The notes below the pieces were generated by a model. It was not told where the DNA came from and made no database searches. It saw only the letters and a list, made by a program, of their open reading frames with translations. A stretch of DNA of 64,000 nucleotides from Neorhizobium tomejilense (GTDB lineage Bacteria > Pseudomonadota > Alphaproteobacteria > Rhizobiales > Rhizobiaceae), in the NCBI GenBank assembly GCA_002968845.1, contig PVBG01000004.1, positions 62,001-126,000 of the forward strand, given 5' to 3'. A program made the translations under genes and the position numbers. This document shows, piece by piece, positions 1 through 8,312 of this stretch. Position 1 is the stretch's first letter. Each line of letters begins with the position of its first letter.

Positions 1-674
1 TGGGTTTTGATGATTGAAGGGTTTTTTGGATTTTCCTCGATCTTCTTGCGCAGGCGGCTCACCTGGTTGTCGATGCTGCGATCGAAGATATCGGCAGTTC
101 TTCCGGTGGTGAGGTCCAGAAGTTGTTCGCGGCTCAAGATCATGCCCGGCCGTTCGATGAAGACCTTCAGCAAGCGAAACTCTGCCGTGCTCAAAGGTAT
201 GCCGACGCCGTTTTCCCCGGAAATTTCCTGACGACCCATATCGACCCGCCATCCCGCGATGCGCAGCTTTTTGGACTGCCGTGCTGCGGCCGGGACCGCG
301 GGATTGGCAGCCCGGCGCAGGACAGCCCGAACACGCGCCAGCAGTTCGCGGAAATTAAATGGCTTCACGAGGTAATCATCCGCCCCCAGTTCGAGGCCGA
401 GGATCCGGTCGGTATCTTCGGCCATCGCCGTCAGGAAGATGATGGGAACGTCCAGAGTGGCGCGGACCTGCCGACAGACCGACAGCCCATCCTCACCCGG
501 CATCATGATGTCGAGGATGATGAGATCGACGGTATGGTGCTCGAGCACTCGCCGCAGCACCGAGCCGCTTTCGGCGACGCTGACCTTATAGCCTTGCTGC
601 TCGAGATATTGTCGAACGAGATCCCGGATATCGCTGTGATCGTCGACGACCACGACATGCGCCAAGTCATGCAT
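1..674 (-). CDS. OmpR/PhoB-family response regulator, 3' end cut by window
   Basis: This is a cytoplasmic two-component response regulator. The N-terminal receiver domain shows the acidic pair D11-D12, the phospho-acceptor D55 in LDIMMPG, T82 and K104. A winged-helix DNA-binding domain follows (roughly from residue 125). The reading frame is still open at base 1, ending in ...NPSIIKT, just where the family's GGGY wing motif should follow, so only about 10-20 residues are missing. The ATG at 674 is chosen because the conserved fold begins immediately after it. No partner kinase is visible; it is probably beyond base 1. The gene points away from the cytochrome gene at 1134, and its upstream region shares short motifs with the promoter region of the molybdenum hydroxylase/sox operon. 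Regulation of that operon is inference only. Confidence 0.93.
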   Translation of the reverse strand, partial: MHDLAHVVVVDDHSDIRDLVRQYLEQQGYKVSVAESGSVLRRVLEHHTVDLIILDIMMPGEDGLSVCRQVRATLDVPIIFLTAMAEDTDRILGLELGADDYLVKPFNFRELLARVRAVLRRAANPAVPAAARQSKKLRIAGWRVDMGRQEISGENGVGIPLSTAEFRLLKVFIERPGMILSREQLLDLTTGRTADIFDRSIDNQVSRLRKKIEENPKNPSIIKT

Positions 675-695
675 TTTGCGTAACCTCTGTTCAGC

Positions 696-710
696 ATTCT
701 ATATAAGAAT
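696..710. promoter_or_regulatory. AT-rich inverted repeat upstream of the response regulator
   Basis: ATTCT-ATATA-AGAAT forms a perfect 5-bp inverted repeat around a 5-bp AT spacer, 22-36 bases upstream of the response regulator start. It also holds the only -10-like stretch (TATATA) in the area. It could be the regulator's own promoter or operator. No known consensus is matched with confidence. Confidence 0.35.
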
Positions 711-919
711 ATCCCCCTACCCCGCACCAAGAAAAGTGTATCAAAGTTTCGCAAGCCTGCTGTCCGGCGGCGACGTTCCGTTGACCTTCCGATGACCTTA
801 CGGGACGTTCCGGAATGCCTTCGTCCACCTCTTTGCGGGCTTTATCGTTCTTTTAGGCAGTCATGCGCGGCTTCGCGGATCAGAGAACGTTGCAGAGGCG
901 CAAGACCAACCACCAAGTT

Positions 920-969
920 TTGCGACATCTTGCGACAAATTTCCTGCCTGACGGCACAGTTGTGCGACA
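920..969 (+). promoter_or_regulatory. Three TGCGACA direct repeats upstream of cytochrome c
   Basis: TGCGACA occurs at 921-927, 931-937 and 963-969. The first two are part of TTGCGACA copies exactly 10 bp apart, and the third is about three helical turns further on. Direct repeats on one face of the helix are the usual binding layout for OmpR-family regulators. The complement, TGTCGCA, occurs at 7925-7931 upstream of the iorA-like gene. The rest of the 459-base gap (675-1133) holds no gene that I can support. Binding by the adjacent response regulator is inference. Confidence 0.4.
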
Positions 970-1133
970 GGGGTAAAGTATCAATCGGCAGACCAGATGG
1001 AAGGGCGAGCATTTGTTCTGACGCGCCCCGACGCATTGCTTCCCAAGCTAAACAGAGAGCAAACATGGCAGCCCCACACCCAGAGAATACCGAAAGCCCG
1101 GGCGCTGCGCGCCGAAACACCGCAGGTAAAGGC

Positions 1134-1520
1134 ATGCAGCGGCTGGCCGTTGTTTTGATTCTCGGACCTCTCCTACAACCCGGCAGCGCGCTGGCGCAGA
1201 GCCCCGAAGCCGGCGAGCGCGTTTTTGTGCAATGTCGGGCTTGCCACCAGGTCGGCGAGACCGCACGCAATGTTACGGGTCCTCACCTCAACGGGCTTTT
1301 CGGCCGCACCAGCGGCAGTGTGGAAGGCTATGCCTATACGGCGGCAAACAAAAATGCCGGCATCGCCTGGACCGATGAAAGCTTTCGTGAGTTTGTAACC
1401 AACCCAAGGGCAAAGATCCCGGGCACCAAAATGATCTATGCGGGGATCAAGAATCCCGACCAGATCACCGACCTGATCGCCTATCTCAAGCAATTCGACG
1501 CATCTGGCAAAAGACAGTAG
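1134..1520 (+). CDS. Small periplasmic class I cytochrome c (c550/c2 type)
   Basis: A 128-residue electron carrier. A signal peptide (about residues 1-22, ending ALAQ) precedes a single heme site CRACH and a typical class I C-terminal part in which GTKM supplies the likely axial methionine. Length and motif order match soluble cytochromes c2/c550 that shuttle electrons to a terminal oxidase. The start at 1134 gives a clean signal peptide; an in-frame ATG at 1065 would add 23 hydrophilic residues in front of it. The gene is convergent with the sox operon and is a plausible electron acceptor for its cytochromes and flavoprotein, which is inference from context. Confidence 0.9.
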   Translation: MQRLAVVLILGPLLQPGSALAQSPEAGERVFVQCRACHQVGETARNVTGPHLNGLFGRTSGSVEGYAYTAANKNAGIAWTDESFREFVTNPRAKIPGTKMIYAGIKNPDQITDLIAYLKQFDASGKRQ

Positions 1521-1535
1521 CCGTTGTCGGGGCGG

Positions 1536-1571
1536 CGCGTCGTTGCCTCGACGCGAGGTGAACACGCGTCG
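1536..1571. terminator. Alternating hairpins between convergent genes
   Basis: Three 7-bp blocks, CGCGTCG (1536-1542), CGACGCG (1549-1555) and CGCGTCG (1565-1571), can pair as two mutually exclusive perfect hairpins with loops of 6 or 9 bases. They sit between the convergent stops of the cytochrome c gene (1520) and soxA (1582), as expected for a bidirectional terminator. The trailing T-run is short (TTT). Confidence 0.5.
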
Positions 1572-1581
1572 TTTGGTACAG

Positions 1582-2364
1582 CTACGGCCTGATAGCGGGC
1601 GTCTCGACCGCCATACCTCTCGCCCGAGACATCAGAAACAACTCGAGCGCGATATATTCCTCCGCGCCATAGGCGTAAGGCTCTGCGCGGACCCCGATAA
1701 GGCAGCCTCGCAGCCGCCGCTGCAACGATCCGATACCCTGCCACTCCAATCTATAGAGCGGATAACCGGTCGGATGCCCCTGGGGGATGAGCGAGCCGGC
1801 CAGGCGCTGCCCCGCATGATCCTCATGACAGTTGGCGCAGGAGAAATTAAGCTGTCCCTGCCGCATGTTGTAGAGTGCTTCGCCTTGCCTGCGGAACGGC
1901 TCGAGCCGCGCGTCGTCCGGCGGCGCGATCGACATACCCCGCGACTGCTTGCCGACATAGGCCGAGAGTGCGAGCAATTCCGGCCCCTCAAGCGGAAACG
2001 GCGGTGCGTTCTGACGGGTCTCGCGGCAGAGATTGATCTGTCCCTGCAGATCGACCGGCCCATTCCACGCCGTGCTGAAGGATGGATAGCGTGCGGCGGC
2101 GCCTCTCATGCTGACCTCGGCGTTCTGGTGGCAATCGGCGCAAGACGTTTTCCGGCTGCCGACTTTCGCCCTCCATAATTCCTCGCCCTCCAATACGGCA
2201 AACATGCCGGGATTGGCCGTATCGTCGCGCTGCATTGCCTGCGATTCTCGGCTCATGTCTTCAAACCCCGACCGCCGGGGGTCTCGTGTCTGGGCGGCGG
2301 CAATGACGGTTGAAACCGCCACCGCGCAGGACAGCATCGAGGTGAAGGCGACGGAGGGCATCAT
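1582..2364 (-). CDS. soxA: SoxA, diheme cytochrome c of the SoxXA complex
   Basis: SoxXA joins a sulfur substrate oxidatively to the carrier cysteine of SoxY in the periplasm. This 260-residue protein has a signal peptide (about 1-24), two heme sites (CADCH at 75-79, CANCH at 176-180), the internal INLCRE segment and a late cysteine (C221 in RGCLIG) that matches the family's active-site cysteine. Length fits diheme SoxA. The ATG at 2364 overlaps the soxZ stop as ATGA, which decides the start against an upstream frame extension. It is the last gene of a tightly coupled operon beginning at 7838. Confidence 0.93.
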   Translation of the reverse strand: MMPSVAFTSMLSCAVAVSTVIAAAQTRDPRRSGFEDMSRESQAMQRDDTANPGMFAVLEGEELWRAKVGSRKTSCADCHQNAEVSMRGAAARYPSFSTAWNGPVDLQGQINLCRETRQNAPPFPLEGPELLALSAYVGKQSRGMSIAPPDDARLEPFRRQGEALYNMRQGQLNFSCANCHEDHAGQRLAGSLIPQGHPTGYPLYRLEWQGIGSLQRRLRGCLIGVRAEPYAYGAEEYIALELFLMSRARGMAVETPAIRP

Positions 2365-2678
2365 TCGACGATGAAATCTGCGGTTTCTGTTTGCGACCTG
2401 CCGCGGTCGTCGATCCACGAGAAGGTCATGGTGCCACCCTCTTCTGCCTTGATCGTGAACGCGATGAACGGGTTTGCGGCAATTGCCGGGAATAGATCGG
2501 CGCGAAAAACTTCGATACCATTCAGCTTACAGACGAAATTCCGAATGATGTCGCGGGGGAACGACGTGCCATCCCCTTTCGGGCGATAGCCGGTTTCCAT
2601 CGGATGCTGGATCAACGTCCGGATCTCGACGATCTCGCCCCGCTTCGCCTTTGGCAGATTGATCAGGACGCGCGCCAT
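2361..2678 (-). CDS. soxZ: SoxZ, sulfur-carrier complex subunit
   Basis: SoxZ (105 residues, no signal peptide) pairs with SoxY to form the SoxYZ carrier and is co-exported with it. The family features are visible: an N-terminal KRGEIVEIRTLIQHPMETG segment, then an immunoglobulin-like fold with FRADLFPAIAANPFIAF and a C-terminal FSWIDDRG. The start lies 1 base after the soxY stop, and the stop overlaps the soxA start (ATGA). All expected SoxZ blocks are intact. Confidence 0.95.
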   Translation of the reverse strand: MARVLINLPKAKRGEIVEIRTLIQHPMETGYRPKGDGTSFPRDIIRNFVCKLNGIEVFRADLFPAIAANPFIAFTIKAEEGGTMTFSWIDDRGRSQTETADFIVE

Positions 2679-2679
2679 G

Positions 2680-3138
2680 TCAATTCTCCGCGCATGCCGG
2701 AAGGGTGACGATCAATTCGACCGAGCCGGACCAAAAACTGCCGTCGCTCATCTGAGCAATCGCCGTGATGTTCTGGGAATCGCCGAGCCGGATGCGTGTC
2801 GATACGAACGCCCGGCCGGATCGAGGACCCAGATGAAATACGCCGATGTTCGGCTGCGGGTTCTTCTCGTTGAAAACCGCAATCGCCTTGACGAAGTCAC
2901 CTTCTGTCATCGGGCTTTCGACGGTGATCGCAAGCGGCACGGAATTGCCGTTCTCAACGAGCGGCGGAATGTCCATCTTCACACGACCGGCCCTGACCGG
3001 GGCACTTCCGATGAAATCGCGGATGGCGTCCTGCATAGCCTCCGGCGTGGCACGCGCCGGCCGCGCCACGATCAGTGCAAGGCCGCCGACAAGTGCGGCG
3101 CGGCGAGAAAGCTTTGGTTGGACCGATCTCTCCGTCAT
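2680..3138 (-). CDS. soxY: SoxY-type sulfur carrier with atypical C-terminus
   Basis: SoxY carries sulfur intermediates on a cysteine at the tip of a flexible C-terminal arm. The 152-residue protein has a Tat-like signal (SRRAALVGG, about residues 11-19), then the SoxY fold with VKMDIPPLVENGNSVPL and AVFNEKNPQPNIGVFHLGP. Canonical SoxY ends in GGCGG. Here the end is TLPACAEN, leaving cysteine C149 four residues from the end but without the flexible glycines. The start overlaps the soxX stop as ATGA. The carrier role is expected from family and context; the altered arm makes the bound substrate uncertain. Confidence 0.9.
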   Translation of the reverse strand: MTERSVQPKLSRRAALVGGLALIVARPARATPEAMQDAIRDFIGSAPVRAGRVKMDIPPLVENGNSVPLAITVESPMTEGDFVKAIAVFNEKNPQPNIGVFHLGPRSGRAFVSTRIRLGDSQNITAIAQMSDGSFWSGSVELIVTLPACAEN

Positions 3139-3611
3139 GGCGTATCCTTCAACGTCAGCAGGAAGGCCACGACGTCCTCGACTTCCTCAGCCGACAAGAC
3201 GGGCTTGCCTTGCCAGGCGCCTCCGACTCGCGTCAGACGATCGAGACGATAATAGGCCGGCATGATCGTCGACGGGTTCACTTTGCTGCTGTCGACCAGA
3301 CGCAATCGCAACTGCCCCTCATCCCACCTGCTGCCAGCGCCGCGAAGATCCGGCGCGAGATTGCCCTGAAACCGCTGTTCGGGGAACGGTCCGGTATGGC
3401 ACAGAAGGCAAAGCCCCTTCTGGCGGTCGGTGACGACGGCGCGGCCCCGCGCCGCGTCGCCGGCCTGCCCGGTCAGCGATTGCGGAATGGCGTCGCCGAC
3501 CACAGCAAAAGCGCGCAATTGTGCGATCGCCGGTGGGGCGACGGATAAAGCAGCAATGAGAAACAGCCATCTAACCAAAGACTTCGTCCGTGATGGTGCG
3601 GAACCAGGCAT
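3135..3611 (-). CDS. soxX: SoxX, monoheme cytochrome c of SoxXA
   Basis: Partner of SoxA. Counting from the ATG at 3611, a signal peptide hydrophobic core lies at about 12-30, the single heme site CLLCH at 68-72, the SoxX-type [14 protein letters not shown] block at 82-96 and a likely axial methionine at 117 (TIMPAYY). Two starts are possible. ATG 3611 overlaps the flavoprotein gene by 41 bases. TTG 3578 gives a compact signal peptide and a minimal overlap (147 residues). I list the ATG and consider the two about equally likely. The stop overlaps the soxY start. Confidence 0.88.
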   Translation of the reverse strand: MPGSAPSRTKSLVRWLFLIAALSVAPPAIAQLRAFAVVGDAIPQSLTGQAGDAARGRAVVTDRQKGLCLLCHTGPFPEQRFQGNLAPDLRGAGSRWDEGQLRLRLVDSSKVNPSTIMPAYYRLDRLTRVGGAWQGKPVLSAEEVEDVVAFLLTLKDTP

Positions 3612-4839
3612 CGGCGTGCGAGGCTTCCAGCGAGCGGAAGGCGGTTGAACTATCGGCCGGGCTGACACCGCCTGCCCCTTCCACGTCCGTCAGCACGCCG
3701 TTGACGGGCCGATAGACGCCCGCGACCGTGATGCCGTAATCGGGCGCAACGAGGCTGTAGCAGGTGTTGATCAATTTCGGCGTCTGCGGTGCCTGGCCAC
3801 CGAGCAGACTTGCGATCGCCACGGCGCAGACTTTCGCTTGCGCATTCGCCGCGAACGCCGATTTCGGCATGCCGCCGGCGATGCAGGCGTCGCCGATGAT
3901 ATGAATGCCCGCCTGCTGTCGCGACTCGAAGGTGACCGGATCGATCGGACACCAACCGCTGCGGTCGGTGGCACCGGCAAGCGCGGCAATCTCGCCCGCG
4001 CGCTGCGGCGGAATGACATTGGCGACGTCGGCCTTGTGGCGGCCGAACTCGGTGACGAGTACCCTTTGCCCGCCATCGACCTCGATGACCTTGCCGCCCG
4101 ACGACATCGAGACCCATTCGAGGTTCGGATAAAGCGCCTTCCACGCCGCCTGAAACAGTCCCTGCTTCGAGAATGTGTCCTTGGCGTCGAGGATGATGAG
4201 CTTTGCGCGCGGCTTTTGGGTTTTGAGATAATACGCGATCAGGCTCGCCCGCTCATACGGTCCCGGCGGGCACCGATAGGGATTTGCCGGCACTGAGATT
4301 ATCACTGTGCCGCCATCCGGCATCGCTTCCAGCTGGCTGCGCAGCAACGAGGTCTGCTCACCGGCTTTCCAGGCATGCGGCATGATCTGTGCGGCGTCTT
4401 CCGAGTAGCCCGGCAGTGCGTCGAAGCGCAGGTCGATGCCCGGCGCGAGCACGAGGCGGTCGTACCCGAGTATCGTGCCATCCGACAACGAGACGCGTTT
4501 CTGCTGCCCGTCAATCTTTGTCGCACGCTGCGCGACAACCGCCAACCCGTCCTTCTTGAGTGCGTCATAGGTGAACTGCTGCCGCGACAGCGGCCGCAAG
4601 CCGGCAAGCACTCCGTTGCTGAACGGGCATGCCGTGTAGGTGGCCGATGGCTCCACGAGTGTCACGTTGAAACCGCCGCGCTTGAGTTCGCGCGCGCAGG
4701 TTACCCCGGCAAAGCCGCCGCCGACTACCACGACGCGGCCAGCCGACTGCGCAATCGCCGGCCGCGCCAGTGCCGCGGCTGCGCCGAGAGCCGCACCAGC
4801 CTGAAGCACTGCGCGACGACTGAAGGAAGCTCGTGTCAT
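3571..4839 (-). CDS. Flavocytochrome c sulfide dehydrogenase flavoprotein subunit (FccB/SoxF type)
   Basis: An FAD enzyme that oxidises sulfide (or a persulfide) in the periplasm and passes electrons to a cytochrome c partner. The 422-residue protein starts with a Tat signal (SRRAVLQAG, residues 8-16), then the FAD-binding [14 protein letters not shown] (37-49) and the redox-active cysteine motif CPFSN (71-75). A second conserved cysteine region, [20 protein letters not shown], lies late in the protein. The ATG at 4839 overlaps the stop of the upstream cytochrome gene (ATGA), as expected for a two-subunit flavocytochrome. It sits directly before soxX in the same operon. Confidence 0.9.
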   Translation of the reverse strand: MTRASFSRRAVLQAGAALGAAAALARPAIAQSAGRVVVVGGGFAGVTCARELKRGGFNVTLVEPSATYTACPFSNGVLAGLRPLSRQQFTYDALKKDGLAVVAQRATKIDGQQKRVSLSDGTILGYDRLVLAPGIDLRFDALPGYSEDAAQIMPHAWKAGEQTSLLRSQLEAMPDGGTVIISVPANPYRCPPGPYERASLIAYYLKTQKPRAKLIILDAKDTFSKQGLFQAAWKALYPNLEWVSMSSGGKVIEVDGGQRVLVTEFGRHKADVANVIPPQRAGEIAALAGATDRSGWCPIDPVTFESRQQAGIHIIGDACIAGGMPKSAFAANAQAKVCAVAIASLLGGQAPQTPKLINTCYSLVAPDYGITVAGVYRPVNGVLTDVEGAGGVSPADSSTAFRSLEASHADAWFRTITDEVFG

Positions 4840-5156
4840 TCCTCTCCCCTTGCCAGCCATTCCGCGATGGCCCGCATCTCGCCATCGCTAAAGCCCCTTG
4901 CGATACGACCCATGACCGTTGCCTCGCGTTGACCATTGCGGAAGGCTTGCAGAGCGCCAAGGATGTCGGGCGCGGAAAGACCCTGCAGTGAACCGATCGA
5001 ATGGCCGACGGCTGACGGTGCATGGCAACCCGAGCAGGATGACGCGCCCGGAGGCGCCGCAGCCGGACTAACCGCCGGCTGCCCCATCGCGGGAGATGAC
5101 GCCATTAGAAGACCGATCGAGATCCAAACTTCCCTCATGCGCCGCACCCGCTTCAT
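4836..5156 (-). CDS. Short cytochrome c, probable partner of the flavoprotein
   Basis: A 106-residue class I cytochrome: signal peptide (about 7-25, ending AMGQ), heme site CSGCH (41-45) and likely axial M82. It overlaps the flavoprotein gene by ATGA, so it most likely serves as the cytochrome subunit (FccA/SoxE role). It is monoheme and about half the size of the diheme FccA of Allochromatium. Alternative starts are GTG 5165 and ATG 5138; all keep the signal peptide core. Confidence 0.85.
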   Translation of the reverse strand: MKRVRRMREVWISIGLLMASSPAMGQPAVSPAAAPPGASSCSGCHAPSAVGHSIGSLQGLSAPDILGALQAFRNGQREATVMGRIARGFSDGEMRAIAEWLARGEE

Positions 5157-5188
5157 CGATGCCACTCACTTTGCGACGGTTGGTGTGC

Positions 5189-7369
5189 CTACGCCTTCTT
5201 CAGACTGGTTTTCGACAGCGGAACCTGCCGCACCCTTATCCCGGTTGCAGCAAAAATGGCGTTCAGCACCGCCGGTGCCGCGACGAAAATCGTCGGCTCG
5301 CCCACACCGCCCCAAAAGCCGCCGGACGGCATGATGATCGTCTCGACGTCGAACATCTCGTCCATGCGCAGCATCTGGTAGGTGTCGAAATTCTCCTGCT
5401 CGACCCGGCCGTTGGCGACGGTGATCTCGCCATAAAGCGCTGCGGTAAGGCCGTAGACGAATGAACCTTCGACCTGCGCAGCGATCTGCTGCGGATTGAC
5501 GGCATGGCCGCAATCCGTCGCTGCGACGATGCGATGGATCTTCAAGATGCCGGCATCGCTTACCGAAACTTCGGCGCAGGCCGCGACGTAGCTGCCAAAG
5601 CCCATCTGCTGTGCGATGCCGCGGTAGACACCGGCAGGCGCGGGCGTGCCCCATCCTACCTTCTCTGCGACAGCGTCGAGCACCGCCCGATGTTTCGGAT
5701 GGTTCGCCATCAACTTGCGGCGGAACTCCAGCGGATCCTGTTTCGACGAATGCGCGAGTTCATCCAGGAAGCATTCCAGATAGATGGCGTTCTGGTTATT
5801 GTTGACGCCGCGCCAGAAGCCTGCGGGTACGTGCGGATTGCGCATCGCGTGCTCGATCAGCAGGTTCGGAACGGTATAACCCAACTGGCTTTCCGGCCCT
5901 TGGGGGTTGAGACCCTGGAATGTCGCCGCATCGCGACCATTTTGCAGACGGTCAGGATTGAGGGTTGCGAGGATGGATTGGCCGGAAATCCTCATGTGCA
6001 ACGCGCTCAGATTGTCCTGGTCGTCAAATCCTGCGACCAGGCGGCACTGCGTGGCGGGATGATACCAGCCATGGGTCATGTCTTCTTCACGCGACCAGAT
6101 CGTCTTGATCGGCGTGCCCGGCATCTCCTTCGCGATCAACACGGCGTAGCGCACGAAATCGTGGCTCGACGAGCGCCGGCCAAATCCGCCGCCCAGATGC
6201 AGCCGGTAGACCTCGTTCTTGTCGATCGGCAGGCCGGAAACCTCCGCGGCGGTTGCGAGAGCTGCCTCGGCGTTCTGGGTGGCCGTCCAGACCTCGCATT
6301 TCTCAGCCGTCCAAAGCGCCGTCGCGTTCATCGGCTCCATTGTGACGTGGTGCTGGTGCGGTACGGCATAGACGGCCTCGACGGTCCGCCTGGCGCTCCC
6401 GAGAGCCGCCGGCACATCGCCGTTCTTGCTGCCAAGAATGGCTTCACGGGCCGTCAGTCCTTCTTGCTGTGCCGCAAGAATATCCGCCTGCTGCACGTTG
6501 GCGTTCGGGCCTTCATCCCATTCGATCGGCAGGGCGTCGAGTGCGGTCTTGGCGCGCCACCAGGTGTCGGCGATCACAGCGACGCCCGTATCGCCAAGCC
6601 TTACGGCTTTCTTGAAGCCAGGCATCCTCTCGATTTGGGTGACATCGAAACTCTTGATCTTGCCGCCGAATACCGGACAGACCTTCAGCGCGGCATTCAG
6701 CATGCCCGGCAGCTTCATATCGATGCTGTAGACTTGACGGCCGTTCAATTTCTCCGCCGTGTCCAGACGCTTCAACGGCCTGCCGGCGATCGTCCAGGTT
6801 TTCGGATCTTTCAGCGTGATGCTGTCAGCCGCTGGCGGCGTCAATGAGGAAGCCGCCGCTGCAACCTTGCCATAACTGGTCGAGCGGCCCGTGCCCGCAT
6901 GCGTGATGACGCCCTTGGCGACGGTGCATTCGCCGACCGGCACCTTCCATTCATTCGCCGCGGCCTTTATCAGCATCATGCGCGCCGCCGCGCCGCCCTT
7001 GCGCACATATTCGTTGGACTGGCGTATGCCCTGGCTGCCGGCAGTGCCGAAGTTCTGCCAGACCCTGCCGCGTCTGACATTCTCGCCAGGCGTCGGATAC
7101 TCCCAGGTGACCTTGTCCCAGTCGCACTCAAGCTCTTCGGCAACGAGTTGCGCGAGACCTGTCAGCGTGCCCTGCCCCATTTCGACACGTGCGACGCGCA
7201 CCACCACCGTGTCGTCGGGCTTGATAACCACCCAGGCATTGACCTCGGGTGTGACGGACTGGGCAGAAGCGTCACCGGCAAAGGGTACGTGAAAGCCGAG
7301 CGTGAGGCCCGCGGCGGCCGCAGCGCCGCTGGCAAGGAAGCCGCGGCGGGAAACAGTGATCGTGTTCAT
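5189..7369 (-). CDS. Molybdenum hydroxylase large subunit, xanthine oxidase family (IorB-like)
   Basis: This is a periplasmic molybdopterin enzyme that hydroxylates an aldehyde or N-heterocycle. The 726-residue protein has a Tat signal (SRRGFLASG near residue 7), the MEMGQ-like VEMGQGTLTGLAQ block, LHLGGGFGRR and HVPAGFWRGVNNNQN cofactor-binding loops and the near C-terminal GGVGEPTIF with the catalytic glutamate. This fits the isoquinoline 1-oxidoreductase beta family, not cytosolic XdhB. The start at 7369 places the twin arginines correctly. The small 2Fe-2S subunit precedes it by 10 bases. No FAD subunit is present, so electrons probably leave through cytochrome c, in keeping with the downstream cytochrome genes. 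The substrate cannot be read from sequence. Confidence 0.9.
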   Translation of the reverse strand: MNTITVSRRGFLASGAAAAAGLTLGFHVPFAGDASAQSVTPEVNAWVVIKPDDTVVVRVARVEMGQGTLTGLAQLVAEELECDWDKVTWEYPTPGENVRRGRVWQNFGTAGSQGIRQSNEYVRKGGAAARMMLIKAAANEWKVPVGECTVAKGVITHAGTGRSTSYGKVAAAASSLTPPAADSITLKDPKTWTIAGRPLKRLDTAEKLNGRQVYSIDMKLPGMLNAALKVCPVFGGKIKSFDVTQIERMPGFKKAVRLGDTGVAVIADTWWRAKTALDALPIEWDEGPNANVQQADILAAQQEGLTAREAILGSKNGDVPAALGSARRTVEAVYAVPHQHHVTMEPMNATALWTAEKCEVWTATQNAEAALATAAEVSGLPIDKNEVYRLHLGGGFGRRSSSHDFVRYAVLIAKEMPGTPIKTIWSREEDMTHGWYHPATQCRLVAGFDDQDNLSALHMRISGQSILATLNPDRLQNGRDAATFQGLNPQGPESQLGYTVPNLLIEHAMRNPHVPAGFWRGVNNNQNAIYLECFLDELAHSSKQDPLEFRRKLMANHPKHRAVLDAVAEKVGWGTPAPAGVYRGIAQQMGFGSYVAACAEVSVSDAGILKIHRIVAATDCGHAVNPQQIAAQVEGSFVYGLTAALYGEITVANGRVEQENFDTYQMLRMDEMFDVETIIMPSGGFWGGVGEPTIFVAAPAVLNAIFAATGIRVRQVPLSKTSLKKA

Positions 7370-7379
7370 GGTGTCCTCC

Positions 7380-7838
7380 TCAGCCGGCCATCGTGTTGGA
7401 TGCAAGCTCGATCGCGGCCTTGATCCGATTGTAGGTGCCGCAGCGGCAGATGTTGGTCATCTCGTCACGGATCTGCTGCTCGGTTGGCCGGGGATTGGCG
7501 CTCAGCAAGGCTGTCGCCGCCATGATCTGGCCGGACTGACAGTAGCCACATTGCGGCACGTCAAGTTCCAGCCAAGCCTTTTGAACAGGGTGCGTCAGGT
7601 CCGGCGAAAGGCCTTCAATGGTGACGATCTTCTGCTGCTCGGTCACGCTGGAGACCGGAATGGCGCAGGAACGCGTCGCAACGCCGTCGATATGAACCGT
7701 GCAGGCACCGCATTGCGCAATGCCGCAGCCGTATTTGGTACCGGTCAGCCCGACCTGTTCGCGGATGACCCATAGCAGCGGTGTGTCAGGCTCGACGTCA
7801 ACGTCACGGATGATATCGTTTATAGAAAGCCGAGCCAT
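7380..7838 (-). CDS. 2Fe-2S subunit of the molybdenum hydroxylase (IorA-like)
   Basis: A 152-residue electron-transfer subunit with two 2Fe-2S clusters. The plant-ferredoxin-type cluster uses C38, C43, C46 and C58; the second uses C97, C100, C131 and C133 (CGYCQSG and CRCG motifs). No signal peptide is present, so it is probably co-exported with the Tat-bearing large subunit, as is usual in this family. The start at 7838 is the standard MARLSIND N-terminus; upstream frame extension is non-conserved. It is the first gene of the operon that runs to soxA at 1582. Confidence 0.92.
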   Translation of the reverse strand: MARLSINDIIRDVDVEPDTPLLWVIREQVGLTGTKYGCGIAQCGACTVHIDGVATRSCAIPVSSVTEQQKIVTIEGLSPDLTHPVQKAWLELDVPQCGYCQSGQIMAATALLSANPRPTEQQIRDEMTNICRCGTYNRIKAAIELASNTMAG

Positions 7839-8312
7839 GAAACCTCTCCCATGTTGAGTTGTCACCGGCGCCAGCACCTCATTGCGCCGGCACCATCGAT
7901 CACATGGAAGACCTACCGGAGGTTTGTCGCACAGATGTGCCGCGGGCGTCCGAATTTGTATAAAAGTGTATCGCTGCACGCGCTCCTGAAACGGCTGATG
8001 CGGCCATCAGACACGGTTGCTGAGCGTGCGATCTTGTCGATCAAGCCGCACCGGCAATCTGGCGGCGCACTGGTAATGGTCCCACACCGGCCTGCACAAC
8101 GTGCAGTCGAAAACTCTGCGCCTGCGGATAGGACTAAAGGCCGCCCTGCTGCGGGGCTAAAGTCTGAACTGCAGTGGCGGCCACAGTTTGGTCGGATTCC
8201 ACCTGAACTTTTCGCAGTGCAAAAGTAGTTTTTGGGGTTCCAAACAAAAGCACGGCGGCAAAATTCGAGCGAGGCGGGAGTTATCACAAGTTCTGCGCAA
8301 CTGGGGGGCTCC
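7839..8312. other. 474-base divergent intergenic region
   Basis: No gene seen. On the minus strand it must hold the promoter of the molybdenum hydroxylase/sox operon. It contains TGTCGCA (7925-7931), the complement of the repeats upstream of the cytochrome c gene. It also contains AAAAGTGTATC near 7962, whose complement GATACACTTTT also occurs upstream of the response regulator near 735. A perfect 6-bp inverted repeat, CTGCAC-AAC-GTGCAG, lies at 8092-8106. The right side feeds the glycan cassette; no clear -35/-10 pair is evident. Confidence 0.5.

Noticed and set aside
1065..1133. Upstream start for the cytochrome c gene at 1065
   Set aside because: It would place 23 hydrophilic residues before a well-formed signal peptide; 1134 is the better start.
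8092..8106. CTGCAC-AAC-GTGCAG inverted repeat as a terminator
   Set aside because: Short arms, no T-run and no gene ending nearby; could be an operator, but nothing supports it further.
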